Source: Paenibacillus sp. GSMTC-2017
Lineage (GTDB): Bacteria; Bacillota; Bacilli; Paenibacillales; Paenibacillaceae
Length of the DNA: 64,000 nt
Assembly (NCBI RefSeq): GCF_016019935.1
Contig: NZ_JAECMT010000001.1
Span: forward strand, 124,022 to 188,021
Reading direction: 5' to 3'
Each line of letters begins with the position of its first letter. Within the stretch, counting starts at the first letter, position 1. Under the pieces are notes generated by a model. That model made no database searches and was not told the DNA's origin. It saw only the letters and a program-made list of their open reading frames with translations. This document shows positions 11,883 through 22,200 of the stretch, one piece after another. A program made the position numbers and the translations under genes.

Positions 11883-11987
11883 CAAATTTATAATTGGAGG
11901 AACGAATCTGAAACTAGCGAAGGCCCAGCCAGATTTACAATTGAAGACCCCGATGGTAACACCATTCTTCTTGATCAACATAGATAA
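11883..11987 (+). pseudogene. C-terminal remnant of a VOC (glyoxalase/bleomycin-resistance) protein
   Basis: The open frame reads 'QIYNWRNESETSEG', 'PARFTIEDPDGNTILLDQHR' and stop. 'F.I.DPDGN...LDQH' is the typical terminal strand of vicinal-oxygen-chelate proteins. The N-terminal three quarters are missing and the upstream edge is the displaced linker repeat. A terminator follows, consistent with a former gene end. Confidence 0.7.
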
Positions 11988-12011
11988 ATTAGAGAATTGA
12001 ATCTTGCAATA

Positions 12012-12054
12012 AAAAAAGGGTTGATCTTCGCGAATGAAGATCAACCCTTTTTTT
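12012..12054 (+). terminator. Strong bidirectional terminator
   Basis: A-tract followed by AAAGGGTTGATCTTC and its exact complement after a 6-base loop, then a T run: up to 18 paired bases. Confidence 0.9.
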
Positions 12055-12071
12055 ACCTATAGAGGTATTGC

Positions 12072-12090
12072 AATAATGATAATCATTATC
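12072..12090 (+). promoter_or_regulatory. Fur box
   Basis: AATAATGATAATCATTATC matches the classical 19-bp Fur consensus GATAATGATAATCATTATC at 18 of 19 positions. It lies 48 bp upstream of the start codon of a siderophore-binding protein, so iron repression of that gene is expected. Confidence 0.9.
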
Positions 12091-12138
12091 ATATAATGGT
12101 TGGTGTTGTGCTATTTGCGAAAATTTGAGGAGGCAGAT

Positions 12139-13110
12139 ATGTTAAAGCATCGAGTTCAAGCTACCGTAGTTTCAATCGTTTTTATTTTTTCGATATTGCT
12201 TACTGCTTGTGGAGGGGCGGCCAACAATGACAGGAGCGGAGCAGCTGTTAAAGATGCAGTTGCTACAACCCGCACTTTTGAAACGCAAAAGGGCATCATT
12301 ACTATTCCGGCCAAACCGCAGCGGATAGTGACGGACTATTATGGAGGAGAGTTACTGGCCGTCGGTGGTAAAGTAGTTGGCGTGGATCCAGAAACATTCG
12401 CCAATCCTTATTTGAAAGAACAGTTGAAGACAGCCAAAGATGTCGGCAATCCTATAAACCAAGAAAAAGTGCTCGAGCTTGCACCTGATCTCATCGTCGT
12501 TATGAATGATAAAGACTATGATGCACTGTCAAAAATCGCTCCGACACTGCACATTCCTTACGGTACAGTAAAAAATGTACACGATACGTTACGATTTTTT
12601 GGAGACATCGTAGGAGACAAAGAGAAGGCAGAGCAATTTATCGCCGAATTTGACAAAAAGGCAGCTGAAGGGCGGGCTAATCTGGAGGGAGTCATTGCGG
12701 AAGATGCAACCTTTGGGATATATGAGGTTAGACATAAAGGGGATTTGTGGATTTTCGGTGACAATGGGGGCCGTGGTGGTCAAGCGTTGTACAATGCGCT
12801 TCAATTAAAAATGCAACCGAAGCTTGCGATCAGCAAAGAACAGGGGCTGCAGTTGTCGATGGAGACATTGCCGGAGTATGCTGCAGATTACATGTTCCTG
12901 ACGAACTACGATCCCGAGAACACAGGCGAAGCGCTTAAGCAGTTGAAAGATTCGTCAGTTTGGAATGGCTTACCCGCAAGTAAAGACAATAAGGTATTCT
13001 ATAATGACTTCCACACGTTCTACAGTTATGATCCAATCGCCATTATGGCGCAGATCGATCTGTTTACGGATATGCTAATTGCTAGAGCTGAAGAGAACAA
13101 AAAGAAATAG
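12139..13110 (+). CDS. Iron-siderophore ABC transporter substrate-binding lipoprotein
   Basis: 323 residues, FecB/FhuD (TroA-like, PF01497) family. Signal peptide with lipobox 'LLTAC' (Cys near residue 23), then 'QKGIITIPAKPQRIVTDYYG' and 'NQEKVLELAPDLIVVMNDKD', two hallmarks of the family. It would sit on the outer face of the membrane and hand ferric siderophores to a permease. No permease or ATPase gene is adjacent, so it must use one encoded elsewhere. ATG 12139 follows GGAGG at 12129-12133; a TTG at 12100 is in frame but lacks support. Regulated by the Fur box upstream. Confidence 0.93.
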   Translation: MLKHRVQATVVSIVFIFSILLTACGGAANNDRSGAAVKDAVATTRTFETQKGIITIPAKPQRIVTDYYGGELLAVGGKVVGVDPETFANPYLKEQLKTAKDVGNPINQEKVLELAPDLIVVMNDKDYDALSKIAPTLHIPYGTVKNVHDTLRFFGDIVGDKEKAEQFIAEFDKKAAEGRANLEGVIAEDATFGIYEVRHKGDLWIFGDNGGRGGQALYNALQLKMQPKLAISKEQGLQLSMETLPEYAADYMFLTNYDPENTGEALKQLKDSSVWNGLPASKDNKVFYNDFHTFYSYDPIAIMAQIDLFTDMLIARAEENKKK

Positions 13111-13137
13111 CGATGTCACAATAGTGCTAGAGTTAAA

Positions 13138-13171
13138 GACGATAGGAAGCCAAGCTTCATATCGTCTTTTT
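13138..13171 (+). terminator. Terminator after the siderophore-binding protein gene
   Basis: GACGATAGGAAGC (13138-13150) against GCTTCATATCGTC (13154-13166), 12 of 13 paired, then T5. It overlaps the 3' end of the convergent esterase gene and may serve both. Confidence 0.75.
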
Positions 13172-14326
13172 GCGCTGAATAATTACGTCATCCATCCAAT
13201 CATCTGTGTCAAGGAATGGGGCTGGCTTATTTTTTAAATATTTATTGAAAAATTCCAGAAGAAATGTATTCATAATCGTTTCCATCTTATCGGGAAGAAT
13301 GTCGCCAAGTACGCCAAACTCCACTTCTTTACCGTCTATCACACCGTTGTACATTTCGTTTTCATACATCACCTCGGTGTAATCTGTAAAGTTCGCATGA
13401 GTACTTTGTTTAACCGTTACTAGATAAGCATCATGATCGGAAATTAAAAATGGGAACATAAGATGACTGCCTAACGTTTCGCTTTCATGCTGTATCTGCA
13501 AAGTTGGTTTCTGAAATGGTTTTGACCAAGTCGAGTTATAGTAGAACCCATCAAGATTTGCACTTGCTTTTATACCATCACAAAGATGCGTCAAGCCTAT
13601 AGCTGCAGCACCTCCAAAGGACATACCGAACGATCCGATTTGATCTTTGTCAACAAAATCACCAATCCAATTCGAATGCCTTTCAGGATTATTTAGAATC
13701 ATTTCCAATGCAAACAAGCTGTCTTTTATCCAGATATTCATGTGCGCCAAAATAGTAGGTTGGCTATCCATAATTTCTTTATACCATGCATAATGTTCCT
13801 CTAGGCTTGCGCCATTACCTTCATTAATTAGCCAATCGGAATAAGCAGGGAAGATCTCGTTACTTTTGGAATGATGTGCTAAAAAATCTTTTTGCATTTC
13901 TGCATCTATCGTCGATACTTCACCATCTGGTAATAGGTAAGATCCTTCTCCTTGATGACCTATGCTGAGCACAATATATCCATGGGAAGCTAGTTCTTCA
14001 CATTGCACTGTATTTGCTTCAAGAAACATACAATACCCATGATTGAACAGAATCAGCGGATGCTTTCCTTCATATATAGGAGCATTCAGATACGAATTCG
14101 TTTCAATGCCCTCAGAACCGGGTAAAATATGCTCACTGACATACTTTTTAATTTCCTTTTCATCCGCATGCTTTGCTGGGTAGAAGCAAAGGCAGGGGAT
14201 GACTCGTTTATTGCTGTCATCTTCCACTTGCGTATATTCGAACATCAAATTGGTACAACCGACTAAATGAGAACCACTAGGCTTTTTAAGTTTGTGTTTT
14301 TCTTTGATTTTCGTAATACTCAACAT
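13157..14326 (-). CDS. PAF-acetylhydrolase-like / dienelactone hydrolase-like esterase
   Basis: 389-residue cytosolic alpha/beta hydrolase (no signal peptide). 'RVIPCLCFYPAK' near the N-terminus, oxyanion segment 'LILFNHGYCMF', nucleophile elbow 'FGMSFGGAAAIGL', and catalytic His in 'VKQSTHANFTDY' match the platelet-activating-factor acetylhydrolase isoform II family, which hydrolyses short acyl esters. The substrate in this organism is unknown. ATG at 14326; convergent with the siderophore-binding gene. Confidence 0.8.
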   Translation of the reverse strand: MLSITKIKEKHKLKKPSGSHLVGCTNLMFEYTQVEDDSNKRVIPCLCFYPAKHADEKEIKKYVSEHILPGSEGIETNSYLNAPIYEGKHPLILFNHGYCMFLEANTVQCEELASHGYIVLSIGHQGEGSYLLPDGEVSTIDAEMQKDFLAHHSKSNEIFPAYSDWLINEGNGASLEEHYAWYKEIMDSQPTILAHMNIWIKDSLFALEMILNNPERHSNWIGDFVDKDQIGSFGMSFGGAAAIGLTHLCDGIKASANLDGFYYNSTWSKPFQKPTLQIQHESETLGSHLMFPFLISDHDAYLVTVKQSTHANFTDYTEVMYENEMYNGVIDGKEVEFGVLGDILPDKMETIMNTFLLEFFNKYLKNKPAPFLDTDDWMDDVIIQRKKTI

Positions 14327-14759
14327 AAAATATGCTCCTTTTTGAAGTGGTTAGGCTGATGTGTTGAATGACCAGTAGTAAGAAAAACAATATGCAGTAA
14401 AAGGAAACCAATCTTTACTAGATTAATCCAGTTATGAACGTATGGCAAACAGCTCGGGTTAGAGCGCTATCAAATCAGTCACGTTCGAACACATGCTGGA
14501 GGACGAAATATTGCCTATATCTGTGAAAAAAGAGGGCGTCTTTGAAAAAATGATCAGAATCGCCTTTTTAGGCTTTATTTAGCAACAATCTGGTGGAATG
14601 GGGTAGGCTGAATAAGTTGCCTTTATTTATAAAAGCAAACCACATGGAATTTTTTTAAATCAATTTGAGTGTATGCGCAGCGAGGAAGAGTTGTCGTAGA
14701 CTATAAAATGTTTGGAAGACGATATCCTATATTCGGGATTTTTCAATTAGAATTTTATT
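14327..14759. other. Intergenic, no gene recognised
   Basis: 433 bp without a supportable ORF. A weak hairpin (GGCG...CGCC then T5) is seen near 14543-14568. It must hold the minus-strand promoter of the esterase gene. Confidence 0.3.
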
Positions 14760-14783
14760 AAAGTCGGCCATGACGGCCGACTT
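14760..14783 (-). terminator. Terminator-like hairpin of the broken secreted protein gene
   Basis: Perfect 9-bp stem AAGTCGGCC (14761-14769) against GGCCGACTT (14775-14783). The T tract on the minus side is short and interrupted. Confidence 0.5.
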
Positions 14784-14808
14784 ATTAAGTGAGGACAACA
14801 TCTAATTT

Positions 14809-15246
14809 TCATTCATTCTTAAGGTTGTATACTAATTTATCGTAGAACTTTACAGTTGGAGGTCCAACACTACTAGCTGTAAATACATAAAACTCTGCTC
14901 TATTGTTAGTCCCATCGACGTAAGCTCCAATATTCTCCCATACTTTGCAACCGCCAGAAGGAATGTCTTTGCCACCTAAATTTTCATCTGCATTGGTACC
15001 GGGGTCATACTCCCGCAAAGTAAAATGTCCTCCTTGATTCGTGCAAACCCTAAAATCATCACCTTTGGATCCTACTACTATACTTTTATAAGTTATTCCA
15101 CCCTGATACGCCATTGTGTCGGTACCTACTAACTGCCAGCCATCTGTACTTGCCGTTGAGAATGGGACTGCAACGGATAAAGATAAGGACTAGGCCACTA
15201 ACAATGTACTAATTCGTTTTGCTTTCATTTTTCTTAACGCTCTCAC
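14809..15246 (-). pseudogene. Secreted protein gene with an amber codon in its signal peptide
   Basis: On the minus strand, GTG at 15246 lies 8 bases after AGGAGG (plus 15255-15260) and opens a frame with a signal peptide (KAKRISTLLVA, then hydrophobic, ending STAS). It continues without shift to the stop at 14809, giving about 145 codons. The frame is interrupted only by TAG at 15192-15190 (codon 19), in the hydrophobic core. The mature part ('TDGWQLVGTDTMAYQGGI', 'VCTNQGGHFTLREYDPG') has no family I recognise. Without readthrough only an internal 101-residue piece from ATG 15114 could be made, and it would lack an export signal. Confidence 0.75.
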
Positions 15247-15518
15247 ACTAATAACCTCCTAAAAGTAAAGTAACTGCTAGAAAACTATAGCACACCCATA
15301 ATAACTCTATGGTAAAAAGACATATTTTATAATGTTGCAAAATAGCGAATCATATTCCATAACAGGCAGTTTTCTAGACAGAAAATACAACTAATGAACC
15401 CTCTTTTTTTATATTGTTCACTTTTTGGACAGTAAATTAAACATACTAAAGTATCTGTTTCACCTTATCTTTTCCTGTTACTTTATTGTAAAAGACAGTG
15501 AAGAAAGGGAGGATTAAT

Positions 15519-16262
15519 ATGGCATCAAACACATTTTTAAATGAAACTAAGCTGGGTAAACGTATATATTCAGTTAAAAGTTCAGCGGCAATAACTGGGC
15601 TGTTATTAATAGTAGGGCTTATTGCAGGTGTATGTAGTGTTGTTCCTGTTATTGATGGAGCAGATTACCTTGTAAAGGCCCATACTAATGAAACACAAGT
15701 ACTAACAGGAGCATTATTCCAACTATTAATGGTTGGTTCATATGTTGGTGTTCCTATAATGATGTATCCGATTTTAAGTAAACATAACAAAGGTTTAGCT
15801 ATGGGATCTGTTGCTTTTGGCAATATTTCGGGTGTATTCATCATAATAGGTGTTATCATTCTTCTTTTGCTTTTAGAACTAAGTCAATCATATGCAACTG
15901 CTGATCCACCAGATATATCGTATTTTCAAACATTAGGCGAAATGTTACGGGCAGGACGTGATTTGGTAAATCACGTGGCAACAACGCTCGTATCTGTTTT
16001 GGCTATGCTCTTGTTTAACTGTATATTTTACAGATCAAAACTAGTTCCACGTTGGTTGTCATTGGGAGGAATTATAGGATCTTCATTATCCATTGCGGCT
16101 AGCTTATTATTTATGATTCGCTTCATTGGAATAGATGCAACTTACATGATGCTAAACTTACCAATAGCGTTGCAACAATTGCTTTTGGCTATATGGCTAA
16201 TCGTTAAAGGATTCAACGGGATGGTTCAGCTACCGGAGCGAAAAGATACATTTTTATCTTGA
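15519..16262 (+). CDS. DUF4386 family membrane protein
   Basis: 247 residues with about six TM helices. The pattern 'ALFQLLMVGSYVGVPIMMYPILSKHNKGLAMGSVAFG' followed by a poly-Leu helix is characteristic of DUF4386. Function unknown. ATG 15519 was chosen because AAAGGGAGG precedes it; a GTG at 15498 lies before that site. Followed by its own terminator. Confidence 0.85.
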   Translation: MASNTFLNETKLGKRIYSVKSSAAITGLLLIVGLIAGVCSVVPVIDGADYLVKAHTNETQVLTGALFQLLMVGSYVGVPIMMYPILSKHNKGLAMGSVAFGNISGVFIIIGVIILLLLLELSQSYATADPPDISYFQTLGEMLRAGRDLVNHVATTLVSVLAMLLFNCIFYRSKLVPRWLSLGGIIGSSLSIAASLLFMIRFIGIDATYMMLNLPIALQQLLLAIWLIVKGFNGMVQLPERKDTFLS

Positions 16263-16284
16263 ATCCAATAGTTTCAATACAAAG

Positions 16285-16327
16285 AACCTTCAATGCCACT
16301 CGTTTGTGGTGTTGAAGGTTTTTTTCG
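16285..16327 (+). terminator. Terminator after the DUF4386 gene
   Basis: AACCTTCAATGCCAC paired with GTGGTGTTGAAGGTT around a TCGTTT loop, then T7. Confidence 0.9.
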
Positions 16328-16374
16328 TACGTCTGGTTGTTTCAGATAAATGCCACACCAAAAAACAATGATTT

Positions 16375-16409
16375 TCAAAGCTAATTCTAAGCTGACCGTG
16401 TCAAAATGC
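16375..16409. repeat. 35-bp interspersed repeat, copy 1
   Basis: Starts TCAAAGCTAATTCTAAGCTG; 33 of 35 bases match copy 2 at 18687-18721 in the same orientation. It lies directly before a permease gene remnant. Confidence 0.85.
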
Positions 16410-16428
16410 TTCTTACCAAAACATTCAA

Positions 16429-16660
16429 GTTACTGAGCGAACAAAGGAAATCGGAATAATGAAAGCCATCGGTTCCAATAAGAAACAGATAAAGCGAATG
16501 ATTTCGGCGGAGAGTATTTTCATTGCATTTATGAGCTGGTTGCTAACCGCTGTAATCGGAGTGCCTATCGAATATGTAGGCTCCATCATAATGGGAAATA
16601 TCGTTATAGATACGCCTCTGACTATTAATCTCGCTTCGTTTATCATTCCGAATTTGATCT
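16429..16660 (+). pseudogene. FtsX-type ABC permease remnant
   Basis: The frame reads 'VTERTKEIGIMKAIGSNKKQ', the hallmark cytoplasmic loop of MacB/FtsX permeases, followed by one TM and 'YVGSIIMGNIVIDTPL'. Both ends are missing. It runs directly into a histidine-kinase fragment, as after a deletion in a permease/two-component locus. Confidence 0.75.
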
Positions 16661-17128
16661 GGTTACGTCCGAAAAGAGTTTATGTTTGATAAAATCATTC
16701 GAGACGTTATCATATTGTTTGAGTCACAAACGAATGCTAAAGGAATTGTGTTAAGTTGTGTTCTAGAACCGAATACATTAATAAACGGAGATGTTAATCG
16801 ATTAAAACAACTCGTAATTATTTTGATTGACAATGCCATTCATTATACAGATCATCAGGGTCGGATAGATGTTAAGTTGGTCAAACAAGAAAAAACGATT
16901 GAAATAAGTATATCCGATACAGGTATAGGGATCGATAAAGAGCATTTGGAGAAAATTTTTGATCGGTTTTATAGAGCTGAACAATCAAGAGGAAGGAATA
17001 GTGAAGGAGCCGGGCTAGGCTTAGCTATAGCAAAATGGATTGTAGCAGAGCAAAACGGTTCTATTAAAGTAGCTAGCAATCCTGAGCAAGGAACGACGTT
17101 CCGAGTTTCTCTTCCAGACAATCAATAG
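16661..17128 (+). pseudogene. Histidine kinase fragment (ATPase domain only)
   Basis: About 150 residues with N box 'LVIILIDNAIHYTD', G1 'DTGIGID', F box 'FDRFYRAEQSR' and G2 'GAGLGLAIAKWI'. Sensor, TM segments and HisKA are absent. ATG 16682 lacks a clear ribosome site. The fusion to the permease remnant near 16660 supports loss by deletion. Production of a free ATPase domain cannot be excluded. Confidence 0.75.
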
Positions 17129-17265
17129 AATCATTCAAATCAGAGGCAATACACTGCTGCAAAATTAGTTGCCGGTAGTGTAATGTTTTTGTTGCAGCAA
17201 AAGAAATTATATTAATTCCGAACCTTAGCGTATTATGACTTGTCTATTTAATGAGGTGATAGGTA

Positions 17266-17814
17266 TTGAGTGAACAGTATCTAAAGTTTATTACACAGGT
17301 AGATTCAAATACATTGAATTCTCTAATGGATCAGTATGGTCAGGATGTTTGGAATTTTGCCTATTTTCTTACTAAAAATCGAAATGCATCTGATGATATC
17401 ACTCAAGACGTCTTTATTCAAGTTTATAATCACGTAGATTCGTTTCGTGGAGAGGCCTCTATAAAAACCTGGTTACTTACAATAACGAGGAATATTAGTC
17501 GTAATTTTCTTCAGACCGCCTTTATTCGCAAAGTTCTACTTGTGGATATTGTAACTTCCAAAGGTACCTGTAGATCCGCGGAAGAACTATTTATCGAGGA
17601 AGAAGCAGCGAATGAAATTTGGAAGAAAGTATTTATGCTTCCTACCAAATATCGTGAAGTACTCGTGCTACAAGCAAAGTATCAGCTATCCATTTCTGAA
17701 ATATCCGACATCCTCAAGCTTCCGCAAGGTACAGTCAAATCAAGGTTGTTTGAAGCACGAAATAAAATGAAACAATCGCTGAGCAAGGAGGGATTGCTTT
17801 ATGAATCAATCTGA
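17266..17814 (+). CDS. ECF-family RNA polymerase sigma factor
   Basis: 182 residues. Region 2 ('ASDDITQDVFIQVYNHVDSF', 'IKTWLLTITRNISRNFL') and region 4 ('YREVLVLQAKYQLSISEIS', 'LPQGTVKSRLFEARNKM') are both complete. TTG start at 17266 follows GAGGTGAT at 17253-17260. The gene overlaps the next by 14 bases in the usual sigma/anti-sigma arrangement. A loose ECF-like promoter (GAACC at 17220-17224, TGTC at 17241-17244) could mean autoregulation but is weak. Confidence 0.93.
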   Translation: MSEQYLKFITQVDSNTLNSLMDQYGQDVWNFAYFLTKNRNASDDITQDVFIQVYNHVDSFRGEASIKTWLLTITRNISRNFLQTAFIRKVLLVDIVTSKGTCRSAEELFIEEEAANEIWKKVFMLPTKYREVLVLQAKYQLSISEISDILKLPQGTVKSRLFEARNKMKQSLSKEGLLYESI

Positions 17815-18601
17815 ACCTGATTGGTATGATGATCTACATGGAAATCCACTTCGTAAAAAAACATTTACAAATGACTTGGCTGACAAAATTAGAGCTAGAA
17901 CCCTCCCAACTGTTAAAGCTCCTCCAAAAAATTACCGAAAGTATTGGGTTGGTGGTGCAACTTTACTTGCAATTGGATTTCTATTGTTTACTAGTGATGC
18001 ACCCATATTTGATCGTTTACCATCATCAGCAACCACCGGGATTGACTTATCTAAAGAAGATAATATAATTATGCCTTCCGATAGTAAGTTAATGAATTTA
18101 ATTAATAAAGAGAAAGAAGACGGTTATCAACAGTATTTTTTGCACAAAGAAATCATTGATGGTACCAGCATGCTGTTATTTACAAATAAATTTGTTACAG
18201 GACAGGGAAGAATGATCTTATCAGCTGGTTTCGCTACTTGGACTTCTTCCAAACTCATTTGGACAGAAGAAAGGTTAGGAGAAATTGACATCGATTATGT
18301 TACCGCTGATGAATATGAGAAAGCATTCCTTAAAAGAGATGTTATGCGCTTTAGTGGTCAAAAAATTTCAATTCCATCAGATTCTTCTTCACATCTTTTA
18401 TTCGGTCCTGTTTGGAGCCACCATGTTACAAAAGTGAGGATAACCGATGAAAACAATATCCAATATGATGTAAAAGTTGTTGATCCTGAGTTAGTTTCGT
18501 ATAAGATATGGTATTCGTTCATACCTTTCACACAGGGAATAATCAATGTTGAGGCGCTTGATAAAGATGATTTGGTGTTAGATCGTATTGAAATAAAGTA
18601 G
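17801..18601 (+). CDS. Probable membrane-bound anti-sigma factor
   Basis: 266 residues: cytoplasmic N-terminus of about 45 residues, one TM at about 48-65 ('YWVGGATLLAIGFLLF'), and an extracytoplasmic domain of about 200 residues with no recognised fold. No HxxxCxxC zinc motif is present, so it is not a classical ZAS anti-sigma. The role is inferred from the 14-base overlap with the ECF sigma gene and the topology. ATG 17801 follows AAGGAGGGATT. Confidence 0.75.
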   Translation: MNQSEPDWYDDLHGNPLRKKTFTNDLADKIRARTLPTVKAPPKNYRKYWVGGATLLAIGFLLFTSDAPIFDRLPSSATTGIDLSKEDNIIMPSDSKLMNLINKEKEDGYQQYFLHKEIIDGTSMLLFTNKFVTGQGRMILSAGFATWTSSKLIWTEERLGEIDIDYVTADEYEKAFLKRDVMRFSGQKISIPSDSSSHLLFGPVWSHHVTKVRITDENNIQYDVKVVDPELVSYKIWYSFIPFTQGIINVEALDKDDLVLDRIEIK

Positions 18602-18628
18602 TCCGTTAATACGGGCTATTTTTTTTGT
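18600..18628 (+). terminator. Terminator of the sigma/anti-sigma operon
   Basis: AGTCCGT paired with ACGGGCT (one G-U) around TAAT, then T8. Confidence 0.8.
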
Positions 18629-18686
18629 AGTTTTTATACTATTTAATCATTAAACTACAATATTGCTCTTTGATGTAATTGCCTTC

Positions 18687-18721
18687 TCAAAGCTAATTCT
18701 AAGCTGAACGTGCCAAAATGC
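18687..18721. repeat. 35-bp interspersed repeat, copy 2
   Basis: Matches 16375-16409 with two substitutions. The two copies bracket the kinase fragment and the sigma/anti-sigma operon. Confidence 0.85.
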
Positions 18722-18777
18722 ATATAACAGGAAGATGAATAAATAAAAGTACGATGATCTTAACGGAGGCGACAAGA

Positions 18778-19064
18778 ATGAAGCAAGTACAATTTGTTAG
18801 CTCTATCCTCTCATATTTTCTTATTGCCATTGCGATAGGTGGAAGTATAGCACATTTTATAGTTGGTCTGAATGTAAACGTTATCCATCATGCCAATAAA
18901 GGAAAGTGTCGTTAAAATGGCATGCTTGGATAGGCAGTTCTTCAGTTCTAATAACGATTATACATGTAAGTGGAATGTTTTTTACTGTTGTAATAATCGA
19001 ATAGTTACTGCTTATGTTCGTTTATTTTGTAGGCAAAAAGAGCGGAAGCGTAAAGAAAAGATAA
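18778..19064 (+). pseudogene. Small multi-TM protein broken by a frameshift and an amber codon
   Basis: ATG 18778 follows AACGGAGGCG. The first frame gives one TM helix ('ILSYFLIAIAIGGSIAHFIV') and stops at 18915. From about 18900 the +2 frame continues the same style of protein ('WHAWIGSSSVLITIIHVSGM', second TM), then hits TAG at 19002-19004 and reads on into a third hydrophobic helix with a basic tail ending at 19064. A three-TM protein of about 95 residues with two lesions is the simplest reading. Family unknown. Confidence 0.6.
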
Positions 19065-19278
19065 TGAGTATACAAAAAGTAAAATCATTTCATTCAGAAT
19101 AAGCGAAATTAATTCCTATACTAGATAAAGAACATACATTTATAACTGTAATTATTGAACATAACTATTAATTTTAATGTTAAAATGGAACTCGTAGTAC
19201 CATATACTGGCGATAGGAATGCATTAAAGGGAGGATAATTTGGTAAGCCACTAATTAGATAGGAGAGATGAGATAAGC

Positions 19279-22200
19279 ATGATTAAAAACAAACTTAATT
19301 ACGTCGGGAAGACGTCTTGGATGATCCGCTTTTTGCTGGCATTTATACTTACGCTTGTGCCGATCCTTGCCGCGATGCCCGCATCGGTAGCCGCTGCCGA
19401 CACGCCTGACCAAACATCTGGAGCAGGGGATCCGGGGAGCACGTACCGTGCGAACGGACTTGCTCAAAGCTTTACGGCAGGTAAGTCCGGCTATTTGAAT
19501 CAAATTGATTTGTACATGGTTGATTATGGGAGCTCGGGAATTGTGTTTACACTAAGTATTTATGCAGGACAAAGTGTCTCCGGAACGGTGCTTGCTTCAG
19601 CGACTTTTGGCAGCAGCGATGTTCCTTATGCTCCTGGAGGCTGGTTGTCTGTACTTTTTGACCAGCCGTTACAGATACAGGCAGGGCAGCAGTATACGAT
19701 GCACTTAACTTCTTCCATCGGCGATACGCCGCAAACGGTGTGGAAGCTCTATTCTACCAACGTTTATGAAGGAGGACGAGCATATACTGCTTCCAGTTGG
19801 TCTGATTATGACATGGGCTTTACCACTTTTGTCGGTGACTCTCCAAGAGATTATACGACTACTCTCACCGTTTCTCCTATAATCGGTACATACGGCCAAT
19901 CGATAATGATTTCAACGACGCTGACAACTCCGGAAGGGCCGCTTGCAAATAAGAGAGTTAATGTCTTCATTAACGGAAGTGCTATCGGATACTTAACGAC
20001 GAATTCCGCAGGTTATGCTTCAGGAAACTATTCAATCAGACAAGCTGCGGGAAGCTATGAGCTAAAAGTTGCGATAGCAGCTTCACATCCTTATCCTGCA
20101 GCGGAGAAGACAACGACGCTAACAGTCAATAAAGCCTCGCTTACTGTAACGCCTAACAATGCCACTAGACCATATGGAACAACAAATGATAATTTCACTA
20201 TGGGTTTTATCGGACTTATGGCATGGGATACAGCTGCCTCTCTCGGGCAACCGGTATATTCGACGTCAGCTGACATTTCCAGTCCAATTGGAAGTTATGA
20301 CATTACAGCCAGCGGTTTGACATCAACGAAATATACAATTATCTACTCGCCGGGCAAGCTAACTGTGACAAAAGCGCCCTTAATCGTCACTGCGGCGGAT
20401 CAATCTCGAGCATATGGGCAAATCAATCCGTCTTTGAACGGTACGATCACCGGTCTTGTGAATGGAGATGCTATTTTGGCGTCTTTTTCGACACCAGCAT
20501 CCGTATCAAGTCCAGTGGGAGCATATCCGATCGTTACAGCCCTATCAGATCCGGAAGGAAAGCTGAGTAACTATCAGGTTGTCATTGAGGATGGCGAACT
20601 TACGGTTACAAAAGCAGCGCTACGCGTTGCGACCGATTCGGTATCGCGTTGGGTCGGCAAAGCGAATCCGCAATTAAATGGTAATCTTATAGGAGTAGTT
20701 GCCGACGACTCCATTACGGCAAAGTATGAATCATCTGCGACAGAAGATAGCGCTGAAGGTGTTTATGATATTACTGCACAGCTTCTAGATCCGTTAAACC
20801 GTTTGTCCAATTATATGGTCATAACCGACACAGGCAAGCTAACCGTCTATGCTGCTCCAAAGCCGGTGTTTGCCGCAGGAGAGATAGCCAATAATGTGAA
20901 ATCGAATATAGTGTTGCCAACCGTAGATGCTTCAGGCCGTCGGATCCGCTGGTCGTCTTCAGATAACAGCTTGCTTGATGCAACAACAGGGACCGTGCAT
21001 CAGCCGGCTTACTCGAAGGGCGACTCATCCGTAACGCTGGAAGCAGCAGTTGATGCGAATCAAACAACCTATAACATTCAATATAACTTAACAATCGCCG
21101 CTGCAGATATGTCTGACGAAGAAGCAATAGCCCGAGACATAGCACTGCTTGCGATCGGTTACGCAGCTGGAGATGATGAAAAGCGCGTGCGCAGTGGTCT
21201 GACGCTCCCAACTACAGGTGCAAACGGTTCTGCCATTACATGGGCTTCAAGCCGAACAGAGCTAATTAATCCCACTATCGGTTCGGTTTCACGGCCATCA
21301 TATGAGGATGGAGATCAAACAGTTACACTAACAGCTACGGTAAAGAAAGGGTCGAAAACGGACAGCATCCAGTTTCAATTAATTGTTTTAAGGAATAATC
21401 CACTTGTTGTGGAGCCAGAGCAACCTCAAATTGTTGTGGGGTCTGAGTTTCCTCAATTGAATTTTTATATCGATTTCATCACCGAGAATAATCAGAAGGA
21501 ACGAATTAAACTTACACAGTCTGATGTGAACGCCGGTTTGTTTGAAGTTGTTAAAAATAAAGCAAAGGGATATTTCGAGCTGCGCGGAGAAACCGTTCAC
21601 AAGCTGCTCCAATTAAATCCTTCGTTTGTGTTTCAAGTAACAACTACCGGCGGCACAATGAGGTTGCCTATCTCAGGATTGGCAGCTGCTGCAGATAAGC
21701 AATATGCAGGCAAGTACGCAGATAAACTCAACTTTACGATATATGCTGGGGAGATTGAGGCTGCTGCTTCTTTATTGACAGAGCTAACATTGCGGGGAGC
21801 AGAACTATTGTCTGACCCTGTTCAGTTTAAAATTGTTATGAGCAATGGCGACGGTACAGAAATTGCCATTAACCAATTAGCTAGCAAAGTAGAAAAGCGT
21901 ATTGCGGTTGCACACAGCGGCGCGGATACAATTATAGCGGTATGGAACGAGCAGCTTCAACAGCTTCAATATATTCCGATACGAAATCAAAATATCGGAG
22001 AGCAAGCCTACGCGCTACTTCCAGTCAGTAGCGATGGCTTATACATGAAGATCGTTCACCGGAAAACATTTGCTGATATGCAGGGACACTGGGCTAGAAA
22101 CGAAGCGGAGAAGCTGGCTTCCATGCTCATCTTTGAAGGAAAAAGGGACGGCGCCTTTGATCCGAATGCCGGATTAACACGAGCGGAGATAGCAGCGCTG

